From Crassaminicella profunda (lineage in GTDB: Bacteria; Bacillota; Clostridia; Peptostreptococcales; Thermotaleaceae): 64,000 nucleotides of DNA. Of this stretch, positions 24,353 through 37,304 are shown one piece after another. Positions within the stretch are counted from its first letter, which is position 1; each line of letters starts with the position of its first letter. The position numbers and the translations under genes are program-made. Below the pieces are notes generated by a model, which was not told the DNA's origin, did no database searches, and was given only the letters and a program-made list of their open reading frames with translations. Where the stretch lies: NCBI RefSeq assembly GCF_019884785.1, contig NZ_CP082326.1, positions 124,001 to 188,000 on the forward strand. Reading direction: 5' to 3'.

Positions 24353-24402
24353 TATGAAATGGTTATGAAGTAGTTTAAATATGCTGGTGTGGCTCAACGG
24401 TA
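24353..24402 (+). pseudogene. Truncated duplicate of the tRNA-Thr 5' part and its upstream flank
   Basis: Bases 24353-24402 repeat 24471-24520 imperfectly in the flank and exactly over GCTGGTGTGGCTCAACGGTA, the first 20 bases of tRNA-Thr. After that the sequence diverges and no anticodon arm or T arm follows, so it is a 5' fragment, not a tRNA. Confidence 0.85.
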
Positions 24403-24500
24403 TAAGTAGAGAACCGAAATCTATGATTTCGTGTAAATCACTTAGTAATGAGTTGCAAAGGCAAGAAAAGTATGAAATGGCTATAAAATGATGTAGATGT

Positions 24501-24575
24501 GCTGGTGTGGCTCAACGGTAGAGCAGCTGACTTGTAATCAGCAGGTTGGGGGTTCGATTCCCTTCGCCAGCTCCA
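24501..24575 (+). tRNA. tRNA-Thr (TGT)
   Basis: 75 nt with CCA; anticodon TGT in ACTTGTAAT. Its first 20 bases and 30 bases of flank are duplicated about 120 bp upstream. Confidence 0.96.
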
Positions 24576-24588
24576 TAAAAAATATTAG

Positions 24589-24674
24589 GGAGGAGTTCCC
24601 GAGTTGGCCAAAGGGGACGGACTGTAAATCCGTTAGCTTAGCTTTCAGTGGTTCGAATCCACTCTCCTCCACCA
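24589..24674 (+). tRNA. tRNA-Tyr (GTA)
   Basis: 86 nt with long variable arm and CCA; anticodon GTA in ACTGTAAAT. Confidence 0.96.
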
Positions 24675-24676
24675 TT

Positions 24677-24748
24677 TAAAAAGTTAAGGAACTTTAGTTT
24701 CTGACTACTCCACTCACAATAAATGTGAAATTTAGGTGATTGAAGCAT
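24677..24748 (+). repeat. Two-hairpin spacer cassette, copy 3 (before tRNA-Leu TAG)
   Basis: A degenerate copy. Hairpin 1 is reduced to AGGAAC/GTTTCT, hairpin 2 is CACTCAC/GTGATTG. It ends GAAGCAT directly at the first base of the tRNA. Confidence 0.7.
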
Positions 24749-24832
24749 GCGGGTGTGGCGGAATTGGCAGACGCACTAGACTTAGGATCTAGCGCCTTCG
24801 GCGTGGGGGTTCAAGTCCCTCCACCCGCACCA
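24749..24832 (+). tRNA. tRNA-Leu (TAG)
   Basis: 84 nt with long variable arm and CCA; anticodon TAG in ACTTAGGAT. The same gene, with the same cassette in front, occurs at 30797-30880. Confidence 0.96.
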
Positions 24833-24836
24833 AAAT

Positions 24837-24913
24837 GGGTTCATAGCTCAGTTGGATAGAGCAACGGCCTTCTAAGCCGTGTGTCCGGGGTTCGAATCCC
24901 TGTGGACCCGCCA
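24837..24913 (+). tRNA. tRNA-Arg (TCT)
   Basis: 77 nt with CCA; anticodon TCT in CTTCTAAG. Confidence 0.95.
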
Positions 24914-24934
24914 TAGTATAATCAAAATATATTT

Positions 24935-25010
24935 GACCCATTAGCTCAGTTGGTAGAGCACTTGACTTTTAATCAAGGTGTCCCGCGTTCGAGCCGCGGA
25001 TGGGTCACCA
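24935..25010 (+). tRNA. tRNA-Lys (TTT)
   Basis: 76 nt with CCA; anticodon TTT in ACTTTTAAT. Confidence 0.96.
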
Positions 25011-25015
25011 AGCAC

Positions 25016-25104
25016 GGAGGGGTGTCCGAGAGGTTTAAGGAGCTGGTCTTGAAAACCAGTGATTCCGAAAGGGACCGTGGGTTCGAATCCCACCCCCTCC
25101 GCCA
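25016..25104 (+). tRNA. tRNA-Ser (TGA)
   Basis: 89 nt with long variable arm and CCA; anticodon TGA in CTTGAAAA. Confidence 0.96.
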
Positions 25105-25109
25105 TAAAT

Positions 25110-25186
25110 CGAGGTGTAGCGCAGTTTGGTAGCGCATCTGGTTTGGGACCAGAGGGCCGCGGGTTCAAATCCTGCCACCTCGACCA
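25110..25186 (+). tRNA. tRNA-Pro (TGG)
   Basis: 77 nt with CCA; anticodon TGG in TTTGGGAC. Confidence 0.96.
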
Positions 25187-25189
25187 TAA

Positions 25190-25266
25190 TGCCCAGATAG
25201 CTCAGTCGGTAGAGCAGGGGACTGAAAATCCCCGTGTCGGTGGTTCGATTCCGCCTCTGGGCACCA
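25190..25266 (+). tRNA. tRNA-Phe (GAA)
   Basis: About 76-77 nt with CCA; anticodon GAA in CTGAAAAT. Only two bases separate it from the rrnC boxA-like leader, so the cluster reads straight into rrnC. Confidence 0.96.
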
Positions 25267-25268
25267 TT

Positions 25269-25299
25269 TTGATCTTTGAAAACTATACAGTGTAAGAAA
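25269..25299 (+). promoter_or_regulatory. rrnC 16S leader: boxA-like site and processing-stem 5' arm, no promoter
   Basis: TTGATCTTTGAAAACT begins two bases after tRNA-Phe. The 5' arm 25277-25299 pairs with about 26898-26918. No TTGACA/TATAAT pair exists between tRNA-Phe and 16S. Confidence 0.7.
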
Positions 25300-25352
25300 T
25301 TAAGCCAGATATATCGACTAAACAGTCGAAAAACGTTCAATTCAAAACTTTT

Positions 25353-26888
<1,536 letters not shown>

Positions 26889-26974
26889 TAGGTTTAATCT
26901 TACACTGTCTAGTTTTGAAGGATCAAACCTTCAAAATGAAACTCAGAAAACTTTATTTCTGACTGTTCATGCAT

Positions 26975-27050
26975 GGGGACGTAGCTCAGCTGGGAGAGCA
27001 CCTGCCTTGCACGCAGGGGGTCAGGGGTTCGATCCCCCTCGTCTCCACCA
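26975..27050 (+). tRNA. tRNA-Ala (TGC)
   Basis: Identical to the rrnB spacer tRNA; 76 nt with CCA. Confidence 0.97.
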
Positions 27051-27153
27051 TTAAAACCTTTCGAAAGAGAGGGTTTAACTTTGTACTTTGAAAACTAAAC
27101 AATGCATATATAAAAAGATTAATACTACAATTAATCTGAGAAAATCAAGAACA

Positions 27154-27225
27154 ATGAAACTAATAAACGTAAAGTTTATTAGTACTCCAATTACACAAAA
27201 TGTAAAATTTTGGTAATTGCAGCAT
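27154..27225 (+). repeat. Two-hairpin spacer cassette, copy 4 (before rrnC 23S)
   Basis: Nearly identical to copy 1 (CTAATAAAC/GTTTATTAG and CAATTAC/GTAATTG). It ends GCAGCAT exactly at the 23S 5' end. Confidence 0.85.
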
Positions 27226-30150
<2,925 letters not shown>

Positions 30151-30245
30151 AATAAAATATGCATTGTTTGGTTTTGAGAGTATAAATTCTCAATCAATGT
30201 AATCCATTAATCTAAAACTTCTAGATAATATAGAGTTTTAAATTA

Positions 30246-30318
30246 ATGAAACTAAGAAACGCATTTGTTTCTTAGTACTACAATCACACCAAATATAAAA
30301 TTTGGGGGATTGCAGCAT
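30246..30318 (+). repeat. Two-hairpin spacer cassette, copy 5 (before rrnC 5S)
   Basis: Same sequence as copy 2 as far as I can compare; abuts the 5S gene. Confidence 0.85.
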
Positions 30319-30433
30319 CCAGTGACTACAGCGAAGGGGTCACACCTGTTCCCATACCGAACACAGAAGTTAAGCCCTTCAGCGCTGATGGTACTTGGCG
30401 GGCAACTGCCTGGGAGAGTAGGTCGTCGCTGGT
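30319..30433 (+). rRNA. 5S ribosomal RNA (rrnC)
   Basis: 115 nt. It differs from rrnA 5S in GGCGGGCAACTGCC (two T to C changes in one arm). Confidence 0.95.
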
Positions 30434-30441
30434 TTATTTGT

Positions 30442-30516
30442 TCCAAGGTAGCTCAATGGTGGAGCAACCGGCTGTTAACCGGTAGGCTGTGGGTTCGAGC
30501 CCCACCCTTGGAGCCA
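30442..30516 (+). tRNA. tRNA-Asn (GTT), second copy
   Basis: 75 nt with CCA. The anticodon stem differs from the first copy (ACCGGCTGTTAACCGGT versus ACTCGGCTGTTAACCGAT). Confidence 0.96.
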
Positions 30517-30520
30517 TTAA

Positions 30521-30595
30521 GGCCCATTGGTCAAGCGGTCAAGACACCGCCCTTTCACGGCGGTAACCCGGGTTCGATTCCCGGATGGGTCACCA
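30521..30595 (+). tRNA. tRNA-Glu (TTC), second copy
   Basis: 75 nt with CCA; same sequence as the copy at 24104. Confidence 0.96.
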
Positions 30596-30601
30596 ATTTT
30601 A

Positions 30602-30677
30602 GGGCGTATAGCTCAGCTGGGAGAGCACCTGCCTTACAAGCAGGGGGTCATAGGTTCGAACCCTGTTACGCCCACCA
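30602..30677 (+). tRNA. tRNA-Val (TAC), second copy
   Basis: 76 nt with CCA; same sequence as the copy at 24184. Confidence 0.96.
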
Positions 30678-30725
30678 ATTTTAGTTAACATTAATATGTT
30701 AACTATGTTTGTTTAACAAATGAAA

Positions 30726-30796
30726 ATGAAACTTAGAAACTAAAGTTCTTGAGTACTTCATTTACACCAAATATAAAATTTGGGTGATTGAATCCT
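30726..30796 (+). repeat. Two-hairpin spacer cassette, copy 6 (before tRNA-Leu TAG)
   Basis: Hairpin 1 is partly degraded. Hairpin 2 is CATTTAC/GTGATTG with CCAAAT/ATTTGG inside. It ends at the first base of tRNA-Leu. Confidence 0.75.
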
Positions 30797-30880
30797 GCGG
30801 GTGTGGCGGAATTGGCAGACGCACTAGACTTAGGATCTAGCGCCTTCGGCGTGGGGGTTCAAGTCCCTCCACCCGCACCA
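30797..30880 (+). tRNA. tRNA-Leu (TAG), second copy
   Basis: 84 nt with CCA; same sequence as the copy at 24749. Confidence 0.96.
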
Positions 30881-30890
30881 TTTTAATTTT

Positions 30891-30965
30891 GCAGAAGTGG
30901 CTCAGTGGTAGAGCATCGCCTTGCCAAGGCGAGGGTCGCGAGTTCGAATCTCGTCTTCTGCTCCA
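30891..30965 (+). tRNA. tRNA-Gly (GCC)
   Basis: 75 nt with CCA; anticodon GCC in CTTGCCAAG. Last gene of the stable-RNA locus. Confidence 0.96.
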
Positions 30966-30987
30966 TTTTATTTTTTGAAGCGATTCT

Positions 30988-31022
30988 AAAAAGACTATGC
31001 TAATTAGCATAGTCTTTTTTTA
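30988..31022 (+). terminator. Terminator of the rrnB-tRNA-rrnC-tRNA locus
   Basis: Perfect palindrome AAAGACTATGCTAA / TTAGCATAGTCTTT with a T7 run. It also serves the convergent M42 gene ending at 31023. Confidence 0.93.
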
Positions 31023-32009
31023 TTATATATTCTTTTCTAATATTTTCGTCAAAAGAGTAATACTATTCTCAACATCTTCTTTAGAAATCATTTCTGAAGG
31101 ACTGTGAACATATCTACAAGGAATAGATAAAACACCTGAAGGAACCCCACTTCTAGTTAGATGGATAGCTCCTGAGTCTGTTCCACCAAATTCTAATACT
31201 TCTAATTGATAAGGAATTTGATTTTCTTTTGCTGTATCAATCATTAGTTTTTTTACAGCAGGGTGACTGAGTAAGGATTTATCTTTTATTTTTACAGCAG
31301 GACCGTTCCCTAATTTAACAGCCATATGTTTTGCATGAGGGGTATCGCCCGTACTCGTAACATCTATAGCGATAGCTAAATCAGGGTCTACTGAAAAAGC
31401 TGCAGTTTTTGCTCCTCGGAGTCCTAATTCTTCTTGAACCGTAAAGACGAAATAAAGTTCATTTGGAGAATCTTTTAAGTTTTTTATGGTTTCGATGGTA
31501 ATAAAACAACCAATTCGATCATCTAAAGCTTTTGAAGTAATAAAATCACCAAGGGTAGTAAAAGAGCTATAGAAGGAAGCTACATCTCCAATATTTACTT
31601 TTTTTAATGCTTCTTCCTTTGATTTTGCGCCAATGTCAATATACATTTTCTCAAGCTTTAGCTTTTTCATATCATCTAAGTGTTCCATTCCGATTACTCC
31701 AATTGTTTTATCAGAAAATATGATCCTTTGACCAAGAGAAATATATGGAGAAACGCCTCCAATATTGGAAAATTTTAAAAATCCATTGTCCGTAATACCT
31801 GTAATGATTACACCAATCTCATCCATATGACTAGCAAGCATTACTCGTTTACCATTTCCTTTTTTAATGGCCATTAGATTACCCATTTTATCAATTTTTA
31901 TTTCATCTACATAATCTTTTATTTCATTTTGAATGAATTGACGAATTTTTTCCTCATTTCCAGAAGGGCCGTACTCTTCTGTAAGTTTTTTTAATAATTC
32001 ACTATTCAT
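31023..32009 (-). CDS. M42 family metallopeptidase (third of three)
   Basis: About 328 residues of the M42 (glutamyl aminopeptidase/FrvX/TET-like) family: cytosolic dinuclear-metal enzymes that trim N-termini of peptides. Metal ligands and catalytic residues seen in order: ASHMDEIG, KALDDRIG, VQEELGLRGA, AIAIDVTSTGDTP, and the C-terminal CRYVHSPSEM with the last His. The start is ATG 32009, six bases after GGAGG; it overlaps the preceding peptidase gene by eight bases, so the two are coupled. It is diverged from its neighbours, so not a recent duplicate. Confidence 0.93.
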   Translation of the reverse strand: MNSELLKKLTEEYGPSGNEEKIRQFIQNEIKDYVDEIKIDKMGNLMAIKKGNGKRVMLASHMDEIGVIITGITDNGFLKFSNIGGVSPYISLGQRIIFSDKTIGVIGMEHLDDMKKLKLEKMYIDIGAKSKEEALKKVNIGDVASFYSSFTTLGDFITSKALDDRIGCFITIETIKNLKDSPNELYFVFTVQEELGLRGAKTAAFSVDPDLAIAIDVTSTGDTPHAKHMAVKLGNGPAVKIKDKSLLSHPAVKKLMIDTAKENQIPYQLEVLEFGGTDSGAIHLTRSGVPSGVLSIPCRYVHSPSEMISKEDVENSITLLTKILEKNI

Positions 32010-33027
32010 AATCATCCTCCTTTTTTATAGATTCAAGGAAAAGGGATACAAGTTTTATAGCGTTTTCAAAATCATCCTTGTGGATTACAGAAATAGGAGA
32101 GTGAAGATATCTACATGGGACAGAAATAGCTGAGGTAGGAATTCCTTCTCTTGTTAAATGAATTCTTCCTGCATCATTTCCACCTTTGGTTGTTTGCTTA
32201 AACTGTACCTTAATATTATTCTTTTCTGCAAGTTTTAGTAATTTTTTTATGATATTTTTGTCAAAATATGAACCACTATCAACTAAAGAAATGGCAGGAC
32301 CATTTCCTAAACGAGTAGCAAAATCTGGCTCATCTATATCTGTTAGATCATAGCAAGTAGTTCCTTCTAATACAAGCGCTAGATCAGGATTTAGTCTATA
32401 GGCTGCAACCCCTGCTCCACGAAGCCCTACTTCTTCTTGTACAGAAAAGACTGCGTAAATGGTAGAATCATATTTTTCCTTTAAAATTTCCATAATCATT
32501 GCACAACCTGCTCGATCATCTAAAGCTTTGGCTTTTATAAGATTTTCTCCAAATTCTATATATTCACTATCAAAATGAATATAATCTCCTCTTGAAACTA
32601 ATTTTTCAGCTTCTTCTTTTGATTTTGCCCCGATATCTATATATAGTTGTTTATGTTTTAAGGCTTTTTTTCTTTCATCTGGTTCTTGAAGATGAATAGC
32701 CTTTGCTCCAATAACACCTTTTACTTTGTTTTTGCCGATTTCAACTACCTTAGAAACAAAAATACGATCATCCATACCTCCTACAGGTAAGAATTTAATA
32801 AATCCATTTTCATCAACAGAGTTTACCATCATTCCGACTTCGTCCATATGGGCTGATAGCATGATAGATGGAAAACTCTCTTTTCCTTTTTTAATGGCAA
32901 TAAGATTTCCTAAAAAATCAATTTTTATTTCATCTACATAAGGTTTGATTTTTTCATAAATAAAGTCTCGTACTTCTTTTTCATTTCCTGAAACACTGGG
33001 TATATTACAAAGCTTTTTTAGAAGCAT
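32002..33027 (-). CDS. M42 family metallopeptidase (second of three)
   Basis: 341 residues with the same ordered motifs: SAHMDEVGMMV, KALDDRAGCA, VQEEVGLRGAGVA, ALVLEGTTCYD, and CRYLHSPISV. GGAGGG lies five to seven bases before ATG 33027, inside the end of the upstream gene, giving a ten-base overlap. Middle gene of an apgM-M42-M42-M42 unit. Confidence 0.93.
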   Translation of the reverse strand: MLLKKLCNIPSVSGNEKEVRDFIYEKIKPYVDEIKIDFLGNLIAIKKGKESFPSIMLSAHMDEVGMMVNSVDENGFIKFLPVGGMDDRIFVSKVVEIGKNKVKGVIGAKAIHLQEPDERKKALKHKQLYIDIGAKSKEEAEKLVSRGDYIHFDSEYIEFGENLIKAKALDDRAGCAMIMEILKEKYDSTIYAVFSVQEEVGLRGAGVAAYRLNPDLALVLEGTTCYDLTDIDEPDFATRLGNGPAISLVDSGSYFDKNIIKKLLKLAEKNNIKVQFKQTTKGGNDAGRIHLTREGIPTSAISVPCRYLHSPISVIHKDDFENAIKLVSLFLESIKKEDDYE

Positions 33028-34070
33028 AAAAATCCCTCCAAATCTTCATCGTCTAGGCTTGCGATAAAATAAGCAAGAAGTCGTCCTGTATTTTTTATAT
33101 CGTCTAGGTCGATTGTTTCAACGGAGGTATGCATATATCGTAGTGGAATAGACAATACCCCTGTTGCTATACCACATTGGGTGATTTGCATGGATTGAGC
33201 ATCTGTTCCAGAGTTACCAGGACTTAATTCAATTTGGAATGGAATGTTATATTCTTTTGCAATTTCTTTTAATCTTTTATGTATTTTTGGATGAATATTA
33301 CCACCTAAAGTAATTCCGGGACCCTTTCCTAACTCTATCGTATCATCCTTAGATAATTCAGGAGTTTTGCCAAAACCAACATCTATAGCTATACCAATAT
33401 GTGGAGAGACTCCAAAGGTACTAACCATAGCCCCTCTTGTTCCTACTTCCTCTTGTACGGTTGCTACTCCGTAAATATCACATGCATGATTGATTTTTTT
33501 CAGTTCTCTAAAGCATTCAATCATTGCAGCAATACCAGCTTTATCATCAAGAGCTTTACCTGCAACCCTACTTCCAAGAAGTGGAATCATCTTTCTATGA
33601 ATGGTAATAGCATCACCAATACAAACTACTTTTTCAGCTGCTTCCTTGGTCATTCCAATATCTATAAGTAGATCTTCTATTCCTATAGCACCTTTTCGAT
33701 CCTCAATTGTTTGTAGATGGGGTGCTTTTGTAGCAACAACTCCAAATACATCTTCTTTTCCATGAATCATGACTTCTTGAGCAAGAAGGGTTCTTTGGTC
33801 AACTCCACCAATATTGGTAACTTTAATAAATCCGTTTTTATCAATATCCTTTACCATAAGACCTATTTCATCCATATGGGCTGCTAGCATAATTTTAATA
33901 GGATTTTTAGCATTTCCTTTTTTATAGGAAATTAAATTTCCTAGTTTATCTTTTTTGATGTCGTCTGTTAGTTCTTTTAAATAAGTTTCAATTATACTTC
34001 CCATAGTGTATTCAAACCCTGAAACACTAGGATTTTCTATCATTTCTTTTAATATCTGTTTAATATCCAT
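33018..34070 (-). CDS. M42 family metallopeptidase (first of three)
   Basis: 350 residues, slightly longer than its two neighbours. Motifs: AAHMDEIGLMV, GKALDDKAGIA, VQEEVGTRGAM, AIDVGFGKTPE, and LRYMHTSVET. Start ATG 34070 follows AAGGAGGAG. It is 48 bp downstream of apgM. Three neighbouring paralogues could form mixed or separate dodecamers with different end-residue preference (inference). Confidence 0.93.
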   Translation of the reverse strand: MDIKQILKEMIENPSVSGFEYTMGSIIETYLKELTDDIKKDKLGNLISYKKGNAKNPIKIMLAAHMDEIGLMVKDIDKNGFIKVTNIGGVDQRTLLAQEVMIHGKEDVFGVVATKAPHLQTIEDRKGAIGIEDLLIDIGMTKEAAEKVVCIGDAITIHRKMIPLLGSRVAGKALDDKAGIAAMIECFRELKKINHACDIYGVATVQEEVGTRGAMVSTFGVSPHIGIAIDVGFGKTPELSKDDTIELGKGPGITLGGNIHPKIHKRLKEIAKEYNIPFQIELSPGNSGTDAQSMQITQCGIATGVLSIPLRYMHTSVETIDLDDIKNTGRLLAYFIASLDDEDLEGFLCF

Positions 34071-34118
34071 TATTCTCCTCCTTTCTTTATAATCAACATT
34101 TATTATAGCACATAAATA

Positions 34119-35336
34119 TTAAGCACCAAACTTATCCAACCTCTTAGCATTGGCTAAAAGAATGCCCATTAAATAGTTACTTTCAAAAAATCCTAACCCA
34201 CCATTATTACAAGCATTTTCATGGAATTTTTTAACATCATCTACCCCAGCAAATTGGCTATGAATGAGTAGGGGAATAGGATGCCAGCTATGAGAGCGCA
34301 TTGCACAAGGCGAGGAGTGATCTCCTGTGATGGCTAAGACATCAGGTTTATTTTCAAGAATAATAGGAAGTGCTTTATCTACTTTTTCAATGCAGCTTAC
34401 CTTTGAATCAAAGTCTCCGTCTTCCCCTGCTTGATCGGTACCTTTTACATGAATAAAGAAGAAATCATATTTATGATGATAATTTACATAAGTTTCAAAT
34501 AAACCTTCTATAGAATCAGGAGCAGGAAGGAGTGTCATACCAAGTAAAGATGCAATTCCCCGATACATAGGGTAGGTAGCAATAGCAGCAGATTCTAATA
34601 AATATTTGTCCCTCATAGAAGGAATTTTTGGCTTTGATGCAATGCCTCGCATCAAAAATGCATTTGCAGGATTTTTATCGTTTATTAGTGCATATCCTTG
34701 TTTGATAAATTTATTGATTACATCTGCAAGAAATTGAGAAGATGCATTTTTTCCAGCTGCTGGAATAGGTGCTTTTCCTTCAACCAAAGGATCAGTATCA
34801 TTGATCATTGATCCCATGGACTTTTCTTTGCTTCTGAATATAGTTACAAATCGGTGACCTTTCCCAGGTTTAATAATAATTTCTACACCATCAATTTCAT
34901 TTATGCTCTTTAAAATATTACATAATTCTACAGTCATTTCAGTAGGGATTCTTCCTGCTCTACGGTCTGTAATCAACCCTTTGTCATTCATAGTAGCAAA
35001 ATTACACCTTGCAGCTACATCATAAGATTTTAATTCAAAATCAATACCAATAGCTTCTAGAACTCCCCTCCCAATAGAATTATTCAAAGGATCATAACCA
35101 AAAAGACCGAGATGCCCTGGGCCACTTCCGGGTGTAATACCTGGAAGGATGGGATGCATACGTCCTGTAATAGATGCTTTTGCCAATTTATCCAAATTTG
35201 GAGTATGAGCATATTCTAGTGGCGTTTTATTTTTAAAGTTCATGCTTCTAATATCTCCTATGCCATCCATTACAAGTAAAACAATTTTGGAGTTATTAGA
35301 CTTGATAGTATTTTGAATAATTTGTTCATAATTCAT
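34119..35336 (-). CDS. apgM: 2,3-bisphosphoglycerate-independent phosphoglycerate mutase, archaeal type
   Basis: About 405 residues of the alkaline-phosphatase-like superfamily. VLLVMDGIGDI near the N-terminus supplies a metal ligand; TPGSGPGHLGLFGYDP contains the nucleophile region; ITGDHSSPCAMRSHSWHPIP supplies C-terminal metal ligands. This is the short archaeal-type ApgM, not the 510-residue GpmI. It would interconvert 3- and 2-phosphoglycerate. GAGGTG sits six bases before ATG 35336; a GTG nine bases upstream is less well placed. First gene of the minus-strand unit with three M42 peptidases. Confidence 0.93.
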   Translation of the reverse strand: MNYEQIIQNTIKSNNSKIVLLVMDGIGDIRSMNFKNKTPLEYAHTPNLDKLAKASITGRMHPILPGITPGSGPGHLGLFGYDPLNNSIGRGVLEAIGIDFELKSYDVAARCNFATMNDKGLITDRRAGRIPTEMTVELCNILKSINEIDGVEIIIKPGKGHRFVTIFRSKEKSMGSMINDTDPLVEGKAPIPAAGKNASSQFLADVINKFIKQGYALINDKNPANAFLMRGIASKPKIPSMRDKYLLESAAIATYPMYRGIASLLGMTLLPAPDSIEGLFETYVNYHHKYDFFFIHVKGTDQAGEDGDFDSKVSCIEKVDKALPIILENKPDVLAITGDHSSPCAMRSHSWHPIPLLIHSQFAGVDDVKKFHENACNNGGLGFFESNYLMGILLANAKRLDKFGA

Positions 35337-35523
35337 ATTCATCACCTCATATATTTGCTTAGAATAACTTTAGGTTTAGTATGTTCAATTACCTATGAAA
35401 AATTGCTACTAGACAAAAAATTATAAAAATTAGGGGATATTTGATTTTATAAAGGACATTTAAAAGAATAACTTGTAGAAAATTTCCTGGGAAATATGAC
35501 GAATCAAAAAAAATGTCAAATAA

Positions 35524-35547
35524 AAATGCCCAAAATTTGGGCGTTTT
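35524..35547 (-). terminator. Terminator of the BON-domain gene
   Basis: GCCCAAA / TTTGGGC with, on the minus strand, a following ATTTTTATTT. Near-palindromic, so possibly bidirectional. Confidence 0.75.
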
Positions 35548-35551
35548 ATGA

Positions 35552-36238
35552 CTATTTTCGTAACTTTAGTTTATTGATAACTTTTGTAACACCTTCAACA
35601 TCCATAGCAATTTCCTTGGCTAGTTCCATTTCATTTCTATTATTCACATAGCCTTTTAATGTGAGTTTTCCGTTGTTTACTGAATGGGCAATATCCATAT
35701 AGCTTAAAGGTGTGGTACTAAGGGCTTGTGTCACATGACTATTAATGGTCGCATCATCAAATTCTTTCTTAGTAGTAATATGAATATTGTTTACAACATC
35801 TTTTATGCCCCGAACTTCAGAGGCAATACCCATGGCAGTATGAGCATCCTTTAGGGTATTTGTAGTACCTAAAAGATTTGCAACACCATCTTCAATTTTT
35901 ACCCCAACACCAGAAAGCTTAGAAACTCCTTGTAGATGGGTAATGACTTCTTTTTCCATATGCTTGTCGGTAATGTTACTATCCATAGCAACTGTAATTT
36001 TATTTTCAATTTTTTGAACGCCTTCGATTCCTTTTGCAATAGATTCAGCATATTTTTTTTCTGATAAAACATCTACCATTCCAGACATGTGAACATATCC
36101 ATCTCTACAGAATACATTAATATCCATACTGCTTGCCTGCATTTTTTCTTCTAATTGATCTTTAATAGTATCAGTGATCAAATCATCTTTACTAGGTATT
36201 TTATTATCTGTTATTTTATTGACACGCTTTTTGACCAT
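35552..36238 (-). CDS. Triple BON-domain protein
   Basis: About 228 residues made of three successive BON domains (roughly 15-80, 85-150 and 155-226), each with the DITVxxxxGxVxLxGxV-type strand pattern and a conserved glycine (for example VFCRDGYVHMSGMVDVLSE and VNNGKLTLKGYVNN). No signal peptide and no membrane segment, unlike the secreted OsmY; it would be cytosolic. BON domains are thought to bind lipid or peptidoglycan-related ligands, but the role of such cytosolic repeats is unknown. ATG 36238 lies nine bases after AAAGGA. Monocistronic, divergent from cdaA. Confidence 0.85.
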   Translation of the reverse strand: MVKKRVNKITDNKIPSKDDLITDTIKDQLEEKMQASSMDINVFCRDGYVHMSGMVDVLSEKKYAESIAKGIEGVQKIENKITVAMDSNITDKHMEKEVITHLQGVSKLSGVGVKIEDGVANLLGTTNTLKDAHTAMGIASEVRGIKDVVNNIHITTKKEFDDATINSHVTQALSTTPLSYMDIAHSVNNGKLTLKGYVNNRNEMELAKEIAMDVEGVTKVINKLKLRK

Positions 36239-36335
36239 AACCACCTATCCTTTCATTTTCTTTTTATTATTTTTCCACAAAATAAGAGAATCATGTAAAG
36301 ATGTTCTAATATTAAATTTTTGTATCATTGGGCTA

Positions 36336-36364
36336 TTGAATTTAAAAATAGTGTAAAATAATAA
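36336..36364 (+). promoter_or_regulatory. Possible cdaA promoter
   Basis: TTGAAT, 17-base spacer, TAATAA. It is followed at about 36418-36452 by an ATCATCT/AGAGATGAT hairpin in the leader. Confidence 0.45.
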
Positions 36365-36482
36365 ATAAGTCTAAAAGTTTAAAAATAAAAATTTCTCATA
36401 GGACTTGAAGGGTTTTGATCATCTATATTAGAATAATTAATAGAGATGATTTGTAATATTATTTTTTGAAGAGGTGTTGTGA

Positions 36483-37304
36483 TTGAAAGAAGTAATGGAA
36501 GTATTTTTAAATATAGGAATACGAGATGTAATGGATATGGCAATTGTTGCTTTTGTTTTTTATAAACTTTTTATGCTAATTCGTCATACAAGTGCTGAAC
36601 AGGTACTAAAGGGGTTAGTAGTACTCCTTATTGCAACGAAGGTTAGTGAATGGTCAAGATTATATGCCATAAATTGGATCTTAAAGAAAGCATTAGAATT
36701 AGGAATGATTGCAGTGTTAATTGTATTCCAGCCAGAGCTAAGACGTGCTCTTGAACATATAGGAAGAACCAAGCTATTTACAAAATCTATTATGGAAATG
36801 TCCCATGAAGATGTAAATGATAATATTGATGAGATTGTAGAAGCAGCCTCCTATCTATCAAGACAAAAAATAGGAGCTTTGATGATTATTGAGAGAGAAA
36901 CAGGAATCGAAGATATTATTGAAACAGGAACATCTATTCAAGGAAATGTTTCTTCAGGTCTTTTAATTAATATTTTTATTCCTAATACACCCCTTCATGA
37001 TGGGGCAGTAGTCATTAGAAAGGACCAGATAATGGCAGCGGGTTGTGTGTTGCCCCTTACAGAAAATCCAAATTTAAGTAAAGAATTAGGTACAAGACAT
37101 AGAGCAGGCATAGGAATCAGTGAAAGATGTGATGCAGTTTCTATTATGGTCTCAGAAGAAACAGGAGCTATATCTGTTGCCATGGATGGAAAACTATCTA
37201 GATATTTAGATGGAAAGACCTTAAGGGCTGTACTTAAAAATGCATATAAACCTGAAAATAATAAGCCTTTGTTCAGTTGGAATTGGAGACAAAAACATGA
37301 ATAA
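36483..37304 (+). CDS. cdaA: Diadenylate cyclase CdaA
   Basis: 273 residues: three N-terminal membrane helices (about 12-30, 38-55, 62-80) followed by a DAC domain. The two catalytic motifs are present: LHDGAVVI (DGA) and GTRHRAGIG (RHR). It makes cyclic di-AMP from two ATP at the membrane. TTG start at 36483 is six bases after GAGGTG. It overlaps cdaR by eight bases, the conserved cdaA-cdaR pair; the usual third partner glmM is at 48.8 kb, separated by fermentation genes. Confidence 0.95.
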   Translation: MKEVMEVFLNIGIRDVMDMAIVAFVFYKLFMLIRHTSAEQVLKGLVVLLIATKVSEWSRLYAINWILKKALELGMIAVLIVFQPELRRALEHIGRTKLFTKSIMEMSHEDVNDNIDEIVEAASYLSRQKIGALMIIERETGIEDIIETGTSIQGNVSSGLLINIFIPNTPLHDGAVVIRKDQIMAAGCVLPLTENPNLSKELGTRHRAGIGISERCDAVSIMVSEETGAISVAMDGKLSRYLDGKTLRAVLKNAYKPENNKPLFSWNWRQKHE

